Shown one piece after another: positions 33,972-44,049 of a stretch of DNA of 57,678 nucleotides; position 1 is the stretch's first letter, and every line of letters begins with the position of its first letter. A model generated the notes under the pieces. The model was given only the letters and a program-made list of their open reading frames with translations, made no database searches and had not been told where the DNA came from. The stretch is taken from assembly GCA_004168015.1 (NCBI GenBank), contig SEYW01000018.1:1-57678 (forward strand), written 5' to 3'. This DNA comes from Methylolobus aquaticus. GTDB taxonomy: Bacteria; Pseudomonadota; Gammaproteobacteria; Methylococcales; Methylococcaceae. Made by a program: the position numbers and the translations under genes.

Positions 33972-35839
33972 TGCTGCTGCAAATCTCAGAGCCCGGGGCA
34001 CCCTCGCCAAGTCAGCAGACGGTTCGGCGGCTGGCGATCGGCATCGACCTCGGCACGACGAATTCCCTGGTGGCGACCGTGGAAGACTCGGGCACGACCG
34101 TTCTGGCTGATGCCAAAGGCCGCAGCCTGCTGCCTTCGGTCGTCCGCTATCACAAGGACGGCGAGATCGAAGTGGGGCACGGGGCGAAGCTCTATCAGAG
34201 CGAGGACCCGGCCAATACCTTCGTTTCGGTCAAGCGTTACATGGGCCGCGGTTTGAGCGATGTGGCCGCGCGCGGGGAAGTTCCGTACCGCCTGGTCGAC
34301 ATGCCCGGCATGGTGCAGTTCGAGACCGTTGCGGGGCTGATCAGCCCGGTGCAGGTGTCCGCGGAAATCCTGAAGGCCCTGCGTGAACGGGCCGAGCAGG
34401 CGTTGGGCGGCGAGATCGTCGGCGCGGTGATAACGGTTCCGGCCTATTTCGATGATGCCCAGCGGCAGGCGACGAAGGACGCCGCCGCGCTGGCGGGTCT
34501 GGAGGTGTTCCGGCTGTTGAACGAGCCGACTGCCGCGGCGGTCGCCTACGGTCTGGACCAAGCGGCCGAGGGCACTTACGCGGTCTACGATCTGGGCGGC
34601 GGCACCTTCGACATCTCCATCCTGAAGCTCACGCGCGGCGTGTTCGAGGTGCTCGCGACCAACGGCGATCCGGCGCTGGGCGGCGACGATTTCGATCATG
34701 CCGTGTACGACTGGCTGTGCGAGCGCAATAGCTACACAGCGCTGTCGGCGATCGATACCCGGCGGCTGCTGAGCGCGGCCCGCGAGGCCAAGGAACTGCT
34801 GTCGAAGCTTGAGGAAGTCGACTTTCACACGGAGATGTCGGACGGTTCCATCGCCAATATCGCCATCGATCGTGCGACATTCACCCGCCTGACGGAAGGT
34901 CTGGTCAAGCGCACCCTGAGCCCGGTGCGCAAGGCGCTGCGCGATGCCGATCTGACGGTAGAGGACGTCAAGGGCGTGGTGCTGGTCGGCGGCGCGACGC
35001 GCATGCCGATCATCCAGGCGGCCGTGGCCGAGTTGTTCGGGCAGACGCCGCTGACCGACCTCGACCCGGACAAGGTCGTGGCGCTGGGCGCGGCGATGCA
35101 GGCCAATCTGCTGGCCGGCAACAAGACAGGCGACGACTGGCTGCTGCTCGATGTGATTCCGCTGTCGCTGGGCATCGAGACCCTGGGCGGGCTGTCCGAA
35201 AAGATCGTTCCGCGCAATGCGACCATCCCGGTGGCCCGGGCGCAGGAATTCACGACCTGGAAAGACGGCCAGACGGCCATGACGATTCATGTCGTGCAGG
35301 GCGAGCGCGAACTGGTCAGCGAGTGTCGCTCGCTGGCGCGCTTCGAACTGCACGGAATCCCGCCGATGGTGGCGGGCATGGCGCGGGTCCGGGTCACCTA
35401 TCAGGTCGACGCCGACGGTTTGTTGAGCGTTTCGGCGGCTGAGCAGATCAGTGGCGTCGAGGCGCGGGTCGAGGTGAAGCCGTCTTACGGACTCAGCGAC
35501 GGCGAAGTCGCCCGCATGATCGAGGATTCCTACGCCCATGCGAAGGACGACCTGGAAGCGCGGCGGCTGCACGAACAGCGTGCCGAAGCCGTGCGCCTGC
35601 TGGAAGCGACCGAAGCAGCCCTGGCCGAGGATGCCAATCTGCTCGATGCGGACGAACAGGCCAGCATTTTCGAAGGCCTGCGGACCTTGCGCGCGGCCAC
35701 GGAAGGGACCGACTGGCTGGCCATCAAGGGGGCGGCCGATGCCCTCAACGAGCTGGGCACCGAATTCGCCGCGCGGCGGATGGATTTGAGTATCCGCACG
35801 GCGCTGACCGGTCAGCGCGTCGATGCCTTGAGCATCTGA
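33971..35839 (+). CDS. hscA: Hsp70-type chaperone HscA
   Basis: A 622-residue Hsp70 homologue of the HscA branch. ATPase motifs are [57 protein letters not shown] and [10 protein letters not shown], followed by the substrate domain ([14 protein letters not shown]). It drives cluster release from IscU. Its place directly after hscB confirms the identity. Confidence 0.97.
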   Translation: MLLQISEPGAPSPSQQTVRRLAIGIDLGTTNSLVATVEDSGTTVLADAKGRSLLPSVVRYHKDGEIEVGHGAKLYQSEDPANTFVSVKRYMGRGLSDVAARGEVPYRLVDMPGMVQFETVAGLISPVQVSAEILKALRERAEQALGGEIVGAVITVPAYFDDAQRQATKDAAALAGLEVFRLLNEPTAAAVAYGLDQAAEGTYAVYDLGGGTFDISILKLTRGVFEVLATNGDPALGGDDFDHAVYDWLCERNSYTALSAIDTRRLLSAAREAKELLSKLEEVDFHTEMSDGSIANIAIDRATFTRLTEGLVKRTLSPVRKALRDADLTVEDVKGVVLVGGATRMPIIQAAVAELFGQTPLTDLDPDKVVALGAAMQANLLAGNKTGDDWLLLDVIPLSLGIETLGGLSEKIVPRNATIPVARAQEFTTWKDGQTAMTIHVVQGERELVSECRSLARFELHGIPPMVAGMARVRVTYQVDADGLLSVSAAEQISGVEARVEVKPSYGLSDGEVARMIEDSYAHAKDDLEARRLHEQRAEAVRLLEATEAALAEDANLLDADEQASIFEGLRTLRAATEGTDWLAIKGAADALNELGTEFAARRMDLSIRTALTGQRVDALSI

Positions 35840-35892
35840 TCAGCAAAGCTGCCCGCAGTGACTTCTCCGGCCATTCCACACCGCTGATTCGT

Positions 35893-36237
35893 ATGCCAAC
35901 CATCACCCTTCTGCCCCATGCCGAGCTGTGCCCCGACGGGGACACGATCGAAGCCGAGACTGGCCTTTCGATCTGCGACGCGCTGCTTGAGGCAGGCATC
36001 GAGATCGAACATGCCTGCGAGTTCTCCTGCGCCTGCTCGACCTGCCATGTCGTCGTCCGTGAAGGCTTCGCCTCGCTGGAACCCTCGGAAGAACTGGAGG
36101 ACGACATGCTGGATCGCGCTTGGGGCCTTGAAAGCAATTCGCGACTTTCGTGCCAGGCGATCGTCGGAACTGCGGATCTGGTCATCGAGATTCCGCGTTA
36201 CAGCCTGAACCTGGCCAAGGAAGCGCCGCACAAGTAG
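35893..36237 (+). CDS. fdx: ISC-type [2Fe-2S] ferredoxin (Fdx)
   Basis: A 114-residue adrenodoxin-type ferredoxin. The cluster ligands are in [14 protein letters not shown] (CxxxxxCxxC pattern) and LSCQAIVG. The start [17 protein letters not shown] and the end [10 protein letters not shown] are the ISC Fdx form. It supplies electrons during cluster assembly. nifV follows 8 nt later. Confidence 0.95.
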   Translation: MPTITLLPHAELCPDGDTIEAETGLSICDALLEAGIEIEHACEFSCACSTCHVVVREGFASLEPSEELEDDMLDRAWGLESNSRLSCQAIVGTADLVIEIPRYSLNLAKEAPHK

Positions 36238-36245
36238 GGGAAGTC

Positions 36246-37442
36246 ATGAGCGATAACGCCTGCATCATCATCAACGACACGACTCTGCGCGACGGCGAAC
36301 AGACCGCCGGAGTCGCGTTCAACGCCGAGGAAAAGCTGGCCATCGCCCGCGCCCTGGCGCGAGCGGGCGTGCCGGAAATGGAAGTGGGCATACCGGTGAT
36401 GGGCCCGGAGGAACGCGAGGTCATCGGCGCCATCGCGGACCTCGGTCTGCCCTCGCGGCTGATGGTCTGGGGACGCATGTGCGACGCAGATCTCACGGCG
36501 GCCGGCCAGTGCGGCGTCGATCTGGTCAATCTGTCGATCCCGGTCTCCGATATCCATCTGCAACACAAGATCGGGCGCTCGCGCGCCTGGGTGCTTTCGA
36601 CGATTGCCCGCTTCGTGCGCAAGGCGCGCGATGCCGGACTGGAGGTCTCCGTCGGGTGCGAGGACGCGTCCCGCGCTGACATGGACTTCTTGCTGCAGGT
36701 CGCGGCGGTTGCCCAGGAGGCGGGCGCGCGGCGCATGCGGTTCGCCGATACGCTCGGACTGCTGGAGCCGCTGTCGACCTTCGAGCGGATTCAGCGACTG
36801 GTGCGCGCGGTCGACCTGGAGATCGAGATGCATGCGCACGACGACTTCGGCCTCGCCACCGCGAACACGCTGATGGCCGTGCGCGCGGGCGCGGCGCGCG
36901 TCAACACCACGGTCAACGGTCTGGGCGAGCGCGCGGGGAACGCGGCGATCGAAGAGACCGTCATGGCACTGCACGTGCTGTACGGGCGCAAGACCGGAAT
37001 CGACGTGAAGCAGTTCCCGGCGATTTCGGATCTGGTGGCCCGCGCCTCCGGCCGCCCGGTGGCCGCCGACAAGAGCATCGTCGGCGAGGCCGTGTTCACG
37101 CACGAAGCCGGTATCCATGTCGATGGCCTGCTGAAGAACGTGCTGAATTATCAGGGCGTCGATCCCCACGCTCTGGGTCGCGAGCATCGTCTGGTACTGG
37201 GCAAGCATTCCGGGTCGCACGCGGTCGTCCGGCGCTACCAGGCGCTGGGCATCGAACTCAGCGACGGCGATGCCACGCAGCTGCTGCAACGTATCCGGGT
37301 CTATGCCAACGAGACCAAGCAGACGCCCGGCGACAACGAACTCCGGCGCTTTTACCGCGACGCGGCCGGCGCTCAATCACCCACCGCGTACCGTCGCCGA
37401 CGCGACCAGCGGCAATTCAACGGCCAGGAGCACAACGCATGA
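36246..37442 (+). CDS. nifV: homocitrate synthase NifV
   Basis: A 398-residue DRE-TIM enzyme that condenses acetyl-CoA and 2-oxoglutarate to homocitrate, the organic ligand of the FeMo cofactor. Motifs: [17 protein letters not shown] at the start, [36 protein letters not shown] and the C-terminal [11 protein letters not shown]. The ATG at 36246 has GTAGGGG upstream. It overlaps nifW by ATGA. Its presence implies a functional nitrogenase elsewhere in the genome. Confidence 0.95.
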   Translation: MSDNACIIINDTTLRDGEQTAGVAFNAEEKLAIARALARAGVPEMEVGIPVMGPEEREVIGAIADLGLPSRLMVWGRMCDADLTAAGQCGVDLVNLSIPVSDIHLQHKIGRSRAWVLSTIARFVRKARDAGLEVSVGCEDASRADMDFLLQVAAVAQEAGARRMRFADTLGLLEPLSTFERIQRLVRAVDLEIEMHAHDDFGLATANTLMAVRAGAARVNTTVNGLGERAGNAAIEETVMALHVLYGRKTGIDVKQFPAISDLVARASGRPVAADKSIVGEAVFTHEAGIHVDGLLKNVLNYQGVDPHALGREHRLVLGKHSGSHAVVRRYQALGIELSDGDATQLLQRIRVYANETKQTPGDNELRRFYRDAAGAQSPTAYRRRRDQRQFNGQEHNA

Positions 37443-37777
37443 ATCCTTTATTGCAGCGCATCCAGACGTTCTCGGCGGCCGAGGAGTTTCTCGATTTCTT
37501 TGGGGTCGACTATCAGCCGGACGTGGTGCATGTGAACCGCCTGCATATTCTGAAGCGCTTCAACCAATACCTGAACCGGTCCCCGATTCCGGACGACATG
37601 GACGAGGCGGCAGCCCGCGAGGCCTGCAAGGTGCTGCTGACTCAGGCCCACGACGATTTCGTGTCGTCAACCGCCGCGCAGGAGAAGGTCTTCAAGGTCT
37701 TCCAGGAGCAGGACGGCAAGAGCGTGTCGCTGGACAGCATGCGCGTCAGCCTGGCGACGCGTTCGCAGAAGGCCTGA
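37439..37777 (+). CDS. nifW: nitrogenase-stabilizing protein NifW
   Basis: A 112-residue protein matching Nif[38 protein letters not shown] N terminus ([23 protein letters not shown]), then [13 protein letters not shown] and [11 protein letters not shown]. NifW protects or assists MoFe protein maturation. It is translationally coupled to nifV. Confidence 0.93.
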   Translation: MNPLLQRIQTFSAAEEFLDFFGVDYQPDVVHVNRLHILKRFNQYLNRSPIPDDMDEAAAREACKVLLTQAHDDFVSSTAAQEKVFKVFQEQDGKSVSLDSMRVSLATRSQKA

Positions 37778-37840
37778 GACGGGCCGCGACGAGCTGGCCG
37801 GCAACCCCAAATTCCCAACAGAGCGACCTCGGAGTCATCG

Positions 37841-38167
37841 ATGCCCAAACCGAACAAGCATGTCTTCGTCTGCACTCAGAGCCGGCCGCCGGGCCACCCG
37901 CGGGGGTCGTGCGGCCAGTTGGGCTGTACCGCCGTGTTTCAGGCGTTCATGCAGCAGTTCGAGCAGGGCCGCATGTATGGCGAGTTCGCGCTGACCGCAG
38001 CCGGCTGTCTGGGCGCCTGCGATTCGGGACCGACGGTACTGGTGTATCCCGACGGGGTGATGTACGCGGCGGTCAAGCCGGAAGACGTGGGCACGATTGT
38101 CGAACAGCACCTCAAGGGCGGCGAGCCGGTCGAGAGTCTGCTGGCGCCCGCGGCTGTCTGGGGCTGA
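37841..38167 (+). CDS. thioredoxin-like [2Fe-2S] ferredoxin
   Basis: A 108-residue protein of the thioredoxin-fold (Shethna-type) ferredoxins, usual in nif clusters. It opens with KHVFVCTQSRPPGHPRGSCG, and the later Cys pair lies in TAAGCLGACDSGPTVLVYPDG. Four Cys fit one [2Fe-2S] cluster. It is co-directional with and 63 nt after nifW. Confidence 0.9.
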   Translation: MPKPNKHVFVCTQSRPPGHPRGSCGQLGCTAVFQAFMQQFEQGRMYGEFALTAAGCLGACDSGPTVLVYPDGVMYAAVKPEDVGTIVEQHLKGGEPVESLLAPAAVWG

Positions 38168-38197
38168 GCGCTGCACGGCCAGGAACCGGAGATCCCG

Positions 38198-38659
38198 ATG
38201 CGCGCGCTATACGCGGGAACCGTCTCGCCGAAGATCAGCGGCCTGCTCGACGAAGCGATGACCGCCTACGCGGACACAACGCGTGCCGAGGCGTTGCTGA
38301 AACAGGCGCAGCGCGAGGCGCCGGAGGCGTTGCCGGTGTATTTCTCTTTGTACAAGTTCTACTTCTACAAGGGGCGGCTGGCCGACGCCGAAGCCTCGGC
38401 GCGACTGGCTTTGGCAACCGCGGCGCGTCAGGGTGGATTTTCCAGCGATTTTCGCGAGCTGTCGGCGGATACCGTCGATTGGTCTCGGCACGACGGACCG
38501 CAGCACTTCTACCTGTTTTCGCTTAAGGCGCTGGCGTTCATACGCCTGCGGCGGGGCGACAAGCCGGGCTGCGACCGGATTCTGGAGAAGCTGGCCGAGC
38601 TTGATCACGGCGACAGCGTTGGCGCTTCGGTTATCGGCTCCATCGCCGCCGCGATCTGA
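38198..38659 (+). CDS. TPR-like helical protein of nif clusters, function unknown
   Basis: A 153-residue all-helical protein. The segments TRAEALLKQAQREAPEALPV and VYFSLYKFYFYKGRLADAEA look like a tetratricopeptide repeat pair; a further helical repeat is near FSLKALAFIRLRRGD. Similar small TPR proteins occur beside nifW and ferredoxin genes in other diazotrophs. It probably mediates protein contacts, but no reaction can be assigned. Confidence 0.75.
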   Translation: MRALYAGTVSPKISGLLDEAMTAYADTTRAEALLKQAQREAPEALPVYFSLYKFYFYKGRLADAEASARLALATAARQGGFSSDFRELSADTVDWSRHDGPQHFYLFSLKALAFIRLRRGDKPGCDRILEKLAELDHGDSVGASVIGSIAAAI

Positions 38660-38757
38660 GCACCCGATTTGGAGCCGAGGTGCGGTCGGGCCTGTAGCGC
38701 GACACCGGCCCCGGACGATGAATTTCTGACAAAACAACAAATAGGAGTCACATCACT

Positions 38758-39066
38758 ATGGCAACCGTCACGATACTGCCGTCGGGCAAGACGATCGAAG
38801 CCGAGGTCGGCAAGACCTTGCTGGAAACCGTTATTGCCGCTGGCGAAAAACTGAAACACGAATGCGACGGCAATTCCGAATGCGGGAGCTGTCACCTGTT
38901 CGTGCAAGCGGGTCGCAAGAGTGTGTCGCGGATCCAGCCGATCGAGAACCAGAAACTCGACACCATGGTCGGCATCGGTTCGAAGTCCCGACTGGCCTGC
39001 CAGGCGCGGATCATCGGCGACGAAGACATCACGATCGAACTGCTCGGTTTCGCGTCGGGATTCTGA
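38758..39066 (+). CDS. plant-type/FdxD-like [2Fe-2S] ferredoxin
   Basis: A 102-residue ferredoxin. Cluster ligands are in HECDGNSECGSCHLFV, with the last Cys in SRLACQARIIG. It starts MATVTILPSGKTIEAEVGKT. Strong AATAGGAG precedes the ATG. It differs from the ISC ferredoxin at 35893 and may feed electrons to nitrogenase or its assembly. Confidence 0.92.
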   Translation: MATVTILPSGKTIEAEVGKTLLETVIAAGEKLKHECDGNSECGSCHLFVQAGRKSVSRIQPIENQKLDTMVGIGSKSRLACQARIIGDEDITIELLGFASGF

Positions 39067-39119
39067 ATTCGAGCACGAGTGCCGCGGCGCTTTTCTTCAA
39101 CCCCTTAGCGGACAGACCG

Positions 39120-39452
39120 ATGACTATTGAAGAGACCATAAGAGAGCAGATCGCCCAGCACCCGGTGCTGCTGTACATGAAGGGCGTGCCGGACATGCCC
39201 CAGTGCGGTTTCTCGGCGAAAGCCGTCGGTTGCCTGCAGGCGGCCGGTGTGCCGTTCGCGTACGTCAACATCCTGGCGGCGCCGATGATCCGCGAGAAGC
39301 TGCCCAGCATTTCGATGTGGCCGACTTTCCCGCAACTGTTCGTCGCCGGAGAACTCGTCGGCGGCAGCGACATCGTCGACGAGCTGGCCCAGAAGGGTGA
39401 GCTGAAGCCGATGCTGGAGCAGGCCGTCGCCAGCCAGCCCGCGGCCGGCTAG
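39120..39452 (+). CDS. grxD: monothiol glutaredoxin (Grx4/GrxD type)
   Basis: A 110-residue glutaredoxin with the CGFS active site (MPQCGFSAKAVGCLQ), WPTFPQLFVAGELVGGSDI and an N-terminal helix ETIREQIAQHPVLLYMKGVP. CGFS glutaredoxins carry and transfer [2Fe-2S] clusters, often with BolA, whose gene follows 4 nt later. Confidence 0.95.
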   Translation: MTIEETIREQIAQHPVLLYMKGVPDMPQCGFSAKAVGCLQAAGVPFAYVNILAAPMIREKLPSISMWPTFPQLFVAGELVGGSDIVDELAQKGELKPMLEQAVASQPAAG

Positions 39453-39456
39453 CCGG

Positions 39457-39708
39457 ATGGAGATCGCCGAAGTCCAGGACCTGATTAAGGCGGCGCTGCC
39501 CGATAGCGAAGTCATCGTCTCCGGCGAGGGCTGCAGCTTCACGCTGGTCGTGGTGAGTGAGTCGTTCGCCGGACTGAATACCGTCAAGCGGCAGCAACGG
39601 GTGCTGGCCGCCGTCAGCGAACCGTTGTCGACCGGAGCGCTCCACGCCGTCAGCATGAAGGTGTATACGCCGGACGAGTGGCGTTCAGCGCAGGCCGCTG
39701 CCGGCTAG
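39457..39708 (+). CDS. BolA/IbaG family protein
   Basis: An 83-residue BolA-like protein: MEIAEVQDLIKAALPDSEVI, then GEGCSFTLVVVSESFAGLNTVKRQQ with the family FxG-like turn and the conserved C-terminal His (LHAVSMKVYTPDEW). It partners with the adjacent CGFS glutaredoxin in Fe-S trafficking. Confidence 0.92.
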   Translation: MEIAEVQDLIKAALPDSEVIVSGEGCSFTLVVVSESFAGLNTVKRQQRVLAAVSEPLSTGALHAVSMKVYTPDEWRSAQAAAG

Positions 39709-39772
39709 CCAGCATCATGGCCCGGTAGCGCGCCGCGTGATTCGAAAGATCCGCGATCCATGAGGAACTCCG

Positions 39773-40006
39773 ATGCCACTGTACGATTTTCATTGCACCG
39801 ACTGCGATCGGACCTTCGAACTGCTGGTGCGCTTGTCCGATACGCCGGCCTGTCCCGAGTGCCAGGGGACAAACCTGGAGAAACAGGTGTCGCGCCCGGC
39901 CGCACCGGGTCAGACGGCCGGAATCCTGGCCAAGGCACGGAGCCAGGCCGCGCGTGAAGGGCATTTCAGCAATTACAAGCGCAGCGAACGGCCGCGCACC
40001 CGCTAG
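39773..40006 (+). CDS. FmdB family zinc-ribbon protein
   Basis: A 77-residue regulator-like protein. It starts MPLYDFHCTDCDRTFELLV with a second knuckle CPECQG, the FmdB/putative regulatory protein pattern, followed by a basic C terminus. It is typical of nif and other metal clusters; the role is not established. Confidence 0.88.
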   Translation: MPLYDFHCTDCDRTFELLVRLSDTPACPECQGTNLEKQVSRPAAPGQTAGILAKARSQAAREGHFSNYKRSERPRTR

Positions 40007-40061
40007 CGGCCCGGGCCCGCGCCGGGTTGGTCAGTTGTAACGCTCCGAGATTTCGACACCC

Positions 40062-41765
40062 ATGAAACTGCGAATCGACCGCTGTCATCTGGACGCCATG
40101 GTGGGTGCGTTCCCCGGCCTGGCACCGCTGAAGGATCAGCTGCGCTTCGGCAACACCGTCGAGGTTCCCTTCGCCCGCCTCGCGAGCGCGGAGGTCGCGT
40201 TTCTGCAGAATCTGTACGCGTCGGCCGGTCCGGACTGGCAGTCGCATGCGGTCCAGCTGGCGACGCTGCAGCAGGCACTGAACGATGACGGGGTTCGCTT
40301 CGAAGGAAACGACCTCGAGATGGTCGTGCCGGCGATGGCGCGCTACCTGGCCGTGGGTGCCATTCGCGGCTGGCTGTTCAGCGCTCAGGTCACCGGGCGT
40401 CCGCTCCCGTATGTGATCACCCGGCTGGACTACACGCCGACCTCGACCGATGAGGCCGGCAAGGTCTTCATGGAACTGAAGGCCAACGCAAAAGGCGGAT
40501 TGGCGACCGGGACCATTCGGATCACCGCCAGTGACATCGCCGGCAAGACGATCAGCGAAATTTTCGCGGCCAAAGGCTTTCTGAAGGAGACCCCGGACCT
40601 GATCGCCGCCTACGACCAGACGGCCGAGCGCTATTTCGACTGGCGCGCGCGCTATGGCGTGCAGTTTTCCGGGCAGGGGATCGGTTTCTATGCCGAAGAC
40701 CCCTCGGCCACGCACCGCGGTACAGACTGGACGCGCAAGGATTGCGTCGTACTGTGTTCCGGTGACGGCATGGCGCGGCTGGTCAACGACGAAGGCATTC
40801 TGACCTCTCGCGTGTTGACGCTGGACGCGCCGGGCGACATTCTCGGCCCTTATCTGCGCAAGGCCGCGAAGAGCAATCGCTACGAAGCCGAGGACGAAGT
40901 CCAGGCACTGCAGGAGAGCATGCCGGCGGACCTGTTCACGCATCTGCCGGTGCATGCCTACATTCTGATGTTTCATCTGGAACTGCACCATTACGTCTGG
41001 GTGCATGTCGACGACCTCGAGCCGTACCGTTATCAGCCGGAACTGAAGCACAAGTTGGTGCTGCCCGAAGAACAGACCGAACTCATCGACATTCTGACGG
41101 CGGAGATGGATGTGCTGGCCGAAGACATCATTGCCGGCAAGTCCGGCGGCACGACGGTGCTATGCGCCGGTCCGGCGGGCGTCGGCAAGACGCTGACGGC
41201 CGAGGTCTATTCGGAAATCATCCAGCGACCGCTGTACCGTGTGCATTCCGGACAACTCGGGCTCAACGTCGGCGCGATGGAGACGGCGCTGAAGGATGTC
41301 CTGACCCGGGCCCAGCGGTGGGGCGCCGTGATGCTGATCGACGAGGCCGACGTGTACATTCGGCGCCGGGACGACAACATCGCGACCAACGCGGTGGTCG
41401 GGGTCTTTCTTCGAGTGCTGGAATACTTCAACGGGCTGCTGTTCATGACCACCAACCGGGTGGACGACATCGACGAGGCGATCGTGTCCCGCTGCATCGC
41501 AATGATCAAGTTCTATCCGCCGGATGCCGATGCGCGGCGGAAGATCTGGACCGTGATGACCGAACAGTTTCAGTTGCCGGTCGACCCCGCCCTGATCGAC
41601 GAACTGACCGAGTTGTTTCCGGCGGCGACCGGGCGCGACATCAAGGGGCTGGCCAAGCTCGTTGCGAAGTTCTGTGCCCACAAGGCCGTGCCGCCGTCGG
41701 CCGAGGTGTTCAAACGCTGCGCCGTTTTTCGCGGTCTTGACATCGGGAGGCCGAGTCTCCATTGA
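40062..41765 (+). CDS. AAA family ATPase in the nif-associated cluster
   Basis: A 567-residue protein. The N-terminal 340 residues form an uncharacterised domain. The C-terminal half is an AAA module: Walker A GPAGVGKT (370-377), Walker B VMLIDEAD (near 427), sensor 1 MTTNRVDDID and arginine-finger region VSRCIAM. Such remodelling ATPases recur near nif genes; CbbX-like activator or protease-like functions are possible. It follows fmdB by 55 nt on the same strand. Confidence 0.85.
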   Translation: MKLRIDRCHLDAMVGAFPGLAPLKDQLRFGNTVEVPFARLASAEVAFLQNLYASAGPDWQSHAVQLATLQQALNDDGVRFEGNDLEMVVPAMARYLAVGAIRGWLFSAQVTGRPLPYVITRLDYTPTSTDEAGKVFMELKANAKGGLATGTIRITASDIAGKTISEIFAAKGFLKETPDLIAAYDQTAERYFDWRARYGVQFSGQGIGFYAEDPSATHRGTDWTRKDCVVLCSGDGMARLVNDEGILTSRVLTLDAPGDILGPYLRKAAKSNRYEAEDEVQALQESMPADLFTHLPVHAYILMFHLELHHYVWVHVDDLEPYRYQPELKHKLVLPEEQTELIDILTAEMDVLAEDIIAGKSGGTTVLCAGPAGVGKTLTAEVYSEIIQRPLYRVHSGQLGLNVGAMETALKDVLTRAQRWGAVMLIDEADVYIRRRDDNIATNAVVGVFLRVLEYFNGLLFMTTNRVDDIDEAIVSRCIAMIKFYPPDADARRKIWTVMTEQFQLPVDPALIDELTELFPAATGRDIKGLAKLVAKFCAHKAVPPSAEVFKRCAVFRGLDIGRPSLH

Positions 41766-41952
41766 CCGGCAGGGCCAAGCCTTGCGGCGAACGGCCGTCA
41801 GCCGCCAGGGACTCGGATACCGGCGTTCACGGGCATGTGGTGCCTGCGTATTGCAGTAATGTTCGGGCCGCAGACCGGGCGTGGTGGACCTTGCTGCCGC
41901 GCTTGAAGATATCTCCCTCCCCACGCCGCCTTACTCAGGAGAGCCGCTGCCG

Positions 41953-42630
41953 ATGAATCTTGCGTTCCCGCCCGCGCCCGTCGTGACCCTCGAGGCAATG
42001 TCCAGCAATCCGTTTCCGGTGCGCCGGATCTTCTGCATCGGCCGAAATTATCCCGGTGCTGGCGGGGCAGGGGCTAAAGGCGAAGAACCGATTTACTTCA
42101 TGAAGCCGGCCGGCGCGATGGCGCAGAACCACTCGACGCTGCTCTATCCGACGGGGACGGCTGATCTGCGGGCTGAAGTCGAGATGGTCGTGGCGCTGCA
42201 CAAGGGAGGCCGCGACATCCCGGCCGCGCGTGTCGACTACGACTACGTGTTCGGCTACGCCGTGGGTCTCGACATGACGCTGCGCGATGCCTTGGAGCAT
42301 GCCAGGTCCGAGGGCCTGCCGTGGGAACGGGCCAAGTCGTTCGACCATTCCGCGGTCTGCACGGCGATTACGCCGGAGTACTTCTGCGGCAACATCGCCG
42401 CCGGGAAGATCGAATTGACGGTCAATGGCGAGGTGCGCCAAAGCGGGAATGTCGCAGATATGCTCTGGAAGATACCCGAGATCGTTCACTACCTGTCGAC
42501 TCGCGTCGAGCTGTTTCCGGGCGACCTGATCTACACCGGCACGCCCGGCGATGCGGGCCCGGTGACCCGCGGCGACGTGGTCGAAGCGACGGTCGCGGGC
42601 CTGGAACCACTGCGGGTGACCATAGGCTGA
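41953..42630 (+). CDS. fumarylacetoacetate hydrolase family protein
   Basis: A 225-residue FAH-family protein. It shows IFCIGRNYPGAG, the metal-binding acidic segment LRAEVEMVVALH, GYAVGLDMTLRD, AKSFDHSAVCT and LIYTGTPGDAGPV. Usual substrates are acylpyruvates or oxaloacetate (decarboxylase activity). The ATG at 41953 has AGGAG at longer spacing; the frame is open upstream to 41881. It is co-directional with the nif-associated genes, but a role in nitrogen fixation is unproven. Confidence 0.88.
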   Translation: MNLAFPPAPVVTLEAMSSNPFPVRRIFCIGRNYPGAGGAGAKGEEPIYFMKPAGAMAQNHSTLLYPTGTADLRAEVEMVVALHKGGRDIPAARVDYDYVFGYAVGLDMTLRDALEHARSEGLPWERAKSFDHSAVCTAITPEYFCGNIAAGKIELTVNGEVRQSGNVADMLWKIPEIVHYLSTRVELFPGDLIYTGTPGDAGPVTRGDVVEATVAGLEPLRVTIG

Positions 42631-42729
42631 CCAACTGCCGATGGATAGTGGATCAGCTGATCGAATGGGCCAGCATCAACCAATCACGTGCTGTCGCCGC
42701 GGCAGCATAAAGTCAGGGGAGGGCTGACC

Positions 42730-42972
42730 GTGCGTGTCACGACAATCCTCGTCAACGATGTCCCGAGGGCTGTCGTGTGGCCCGTCGATCGCAAGGCACT
42801 GGCCCGTTTTCTGCGCAATGGCCACGGGTATCTGACCGAGGGTTTCCCGGACGATGCGATCGTCACCCATCGTGACGCCCAACACGACGAAAACGCGCGC
42901 TGGCAGTCCGCGTTCCGTCTGCATCAGGTGTGGGGCGGCAGCGACGACACTTTCTTCGGCATTCCCCTGTAA
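42730..42972 (+). CDS. small protein of unknown function
   Basis: An 80-residue soluble protein from a GTG start (GGGGAG about 9 nt upstream). It begins VRVTTILVNDVPRAVVWPVD and contains FLRNGHGYLTEGFPDD and WGGSDDTFFGIPL. No motif is recognised. Position suggests a nif-associated accessory protein. Confidence 0.6.
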   Translation: MRVTTILVNDVPRAVVWPVDRKALARFLRNGHGYLTEGFPDDAIVTHRDAQHDENARWQSAFRLHQVWGGSDDTFFGIPL

Positions 42973-43016
42973 ATCAAAGCATGAACTCAACCGCGCAACC
43001 CCTAACGGAGACACTA

Positions 43017-43310
43017 ATGCCGCTAGTCCTCGGTATCGAAGGCAAACACGCACACCTGGCGTCGCCGGACGAACTCGCGCGCGGGATTCAGGCCGCTAAG
43101 GAGGTGTTCGCGCGCAGCAATGCCGACGTTGCGGCGGCAGCGGCGGCGATCAGGAAGATCGACAACGACGAGTTGCTGACGCGCGAAGAGGCGCTGCTGT
43201 GCGTGGTCTGGGACGATGCCGAGGACGCCGCGCTCCGGGCGATCACCGTGGGATGGCTTAGCCGGGACGTCGACCTTCAACTGGCCGTTACATCAGACGA
43301 CGCAGGCTGA
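43017..43310 (+). CDS. small protein of unknown function
   Basis: A 97-residue acidic, helical protein: MPLVLGIEGKHAHLASPDEL then AAAAAAIRKIDNDELLTREEA and a C terminus ending LAVTSDDAG. Shine-Dalgarno ACGGAG precedes ATG 43017; the in-frame ATG 42981 lacks one. It follows the 80-residue unknown by 44 nt and ends the nif-associated run. No family recognised. Confidence 0.6.
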   Translation: MPLVLGIEGKHAHLASPDELARGIQAAKEVFARSNADVAAAAAAIRKIDNDELLTREEALLCVVWDDAEDAALRAITVGWLSRDVDLQLAVTSDDAG

Positions 43311-43540
43311 GACGGGGCGGATAGCCAGTGAGCTTACGACGGCGCCCGATCTTCCAACCGGTAGGTTGCCAGCCCGGTGTCTTTTCGCAGGACACATCAG
43401 CGGGAGAGTGACGCCAGCGCGGCTACGGCGCCATGCTCGCTGCAGGCGGGATCGACGAATAGAGCGTGCGGAGCACGCCGCGGTGGCAGTGAAGTCAGCG
43501 ACCGAAAGCTCGGGAGCGACAAGGCCACCCAAGATGGCGT
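43311..43540. other. intergenic stretch without a gene
   Basis: The 43311-43699 gap separates the last nif-associated gene from the tRNA. Frames are short and unpatterned. The only feature I can support is the promoter at 43541-43570. Confidence 0.5.
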
Positions 43541-43570
43541 TTGCAATGCGACAGGCTTCTGACATATAAT
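43541..43570 (+). promoter_or_regulatory. sigma-70 promoter for tRNA-Lys
   Basis: TTGCAA (43541-43546) and a perfect TATAAT (43565-43570) are separated by 18 bp, about 130 nt upstream of the tRNA. It is the strongest sigma-70-like site I see in the window. Confidence 0.65.
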
Positions 43571-43699
43571 GCACGGCTTCGAACGGCAATGCGGTCTCCT
43601 CGATGCGCCCCGCTGGTTCGAGTGACAGCCGCTGAATCACTTCGCGGCCGTCACGGGCTCGACTCTCGTCTACAGCCCTCCCCATCGATAGATATCTTT

Positions 43700-43775
43700 G
43701 GGCCATTAGCTCAGCTGGTAGAGCAGCGGACTCTTAATCCGTTTGTCGTAGGTTCGATCCCTACATGGCCCACCA
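43700..43775 (+). tRNA. tRNA-Lys (anticodon CTT)
   Basis: A 76-nt tRNA with encoded CCA. The acceptor stem GGGCCAT pairs with ATGGCCC. The D arm is AGCTCAGCTGGTAGAGC. The anticodon stem CGGA/TCCG encloses the loop CTCTTAA, giving anticodon CTT (Lys). The T arm is GTAGGTTCGATCCCTAC. It marks the boundary between the nif-associated block and the accessory region. Confidence 0.95.
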
Positions 43776-44049
43776 ATCACGCACCGCAGAATCCTTCTCT
43801 CCTTTTTCCGACGCGCTCTGAGCCGCACGGCTGGCGTGGGTTCCAGAGTATGCCTGTTGACGTCTTGTCGTCTGACTCGCCGATTTTTGGCTAATTTCGA
43901 GCCAATTTTCCTCTCACCTCTCAGTCGAGCTGTTGACTGTCAACAGGTCCGATCCAGGAAACATGCGGGTTTCAGCGGGTCGGGTTGGCGGGGGAGTTTG
44001 GTGGGCGGTTGGGTCGCGGGGCAGGTTTTTGTACCTGCTCAGCCTCAAC

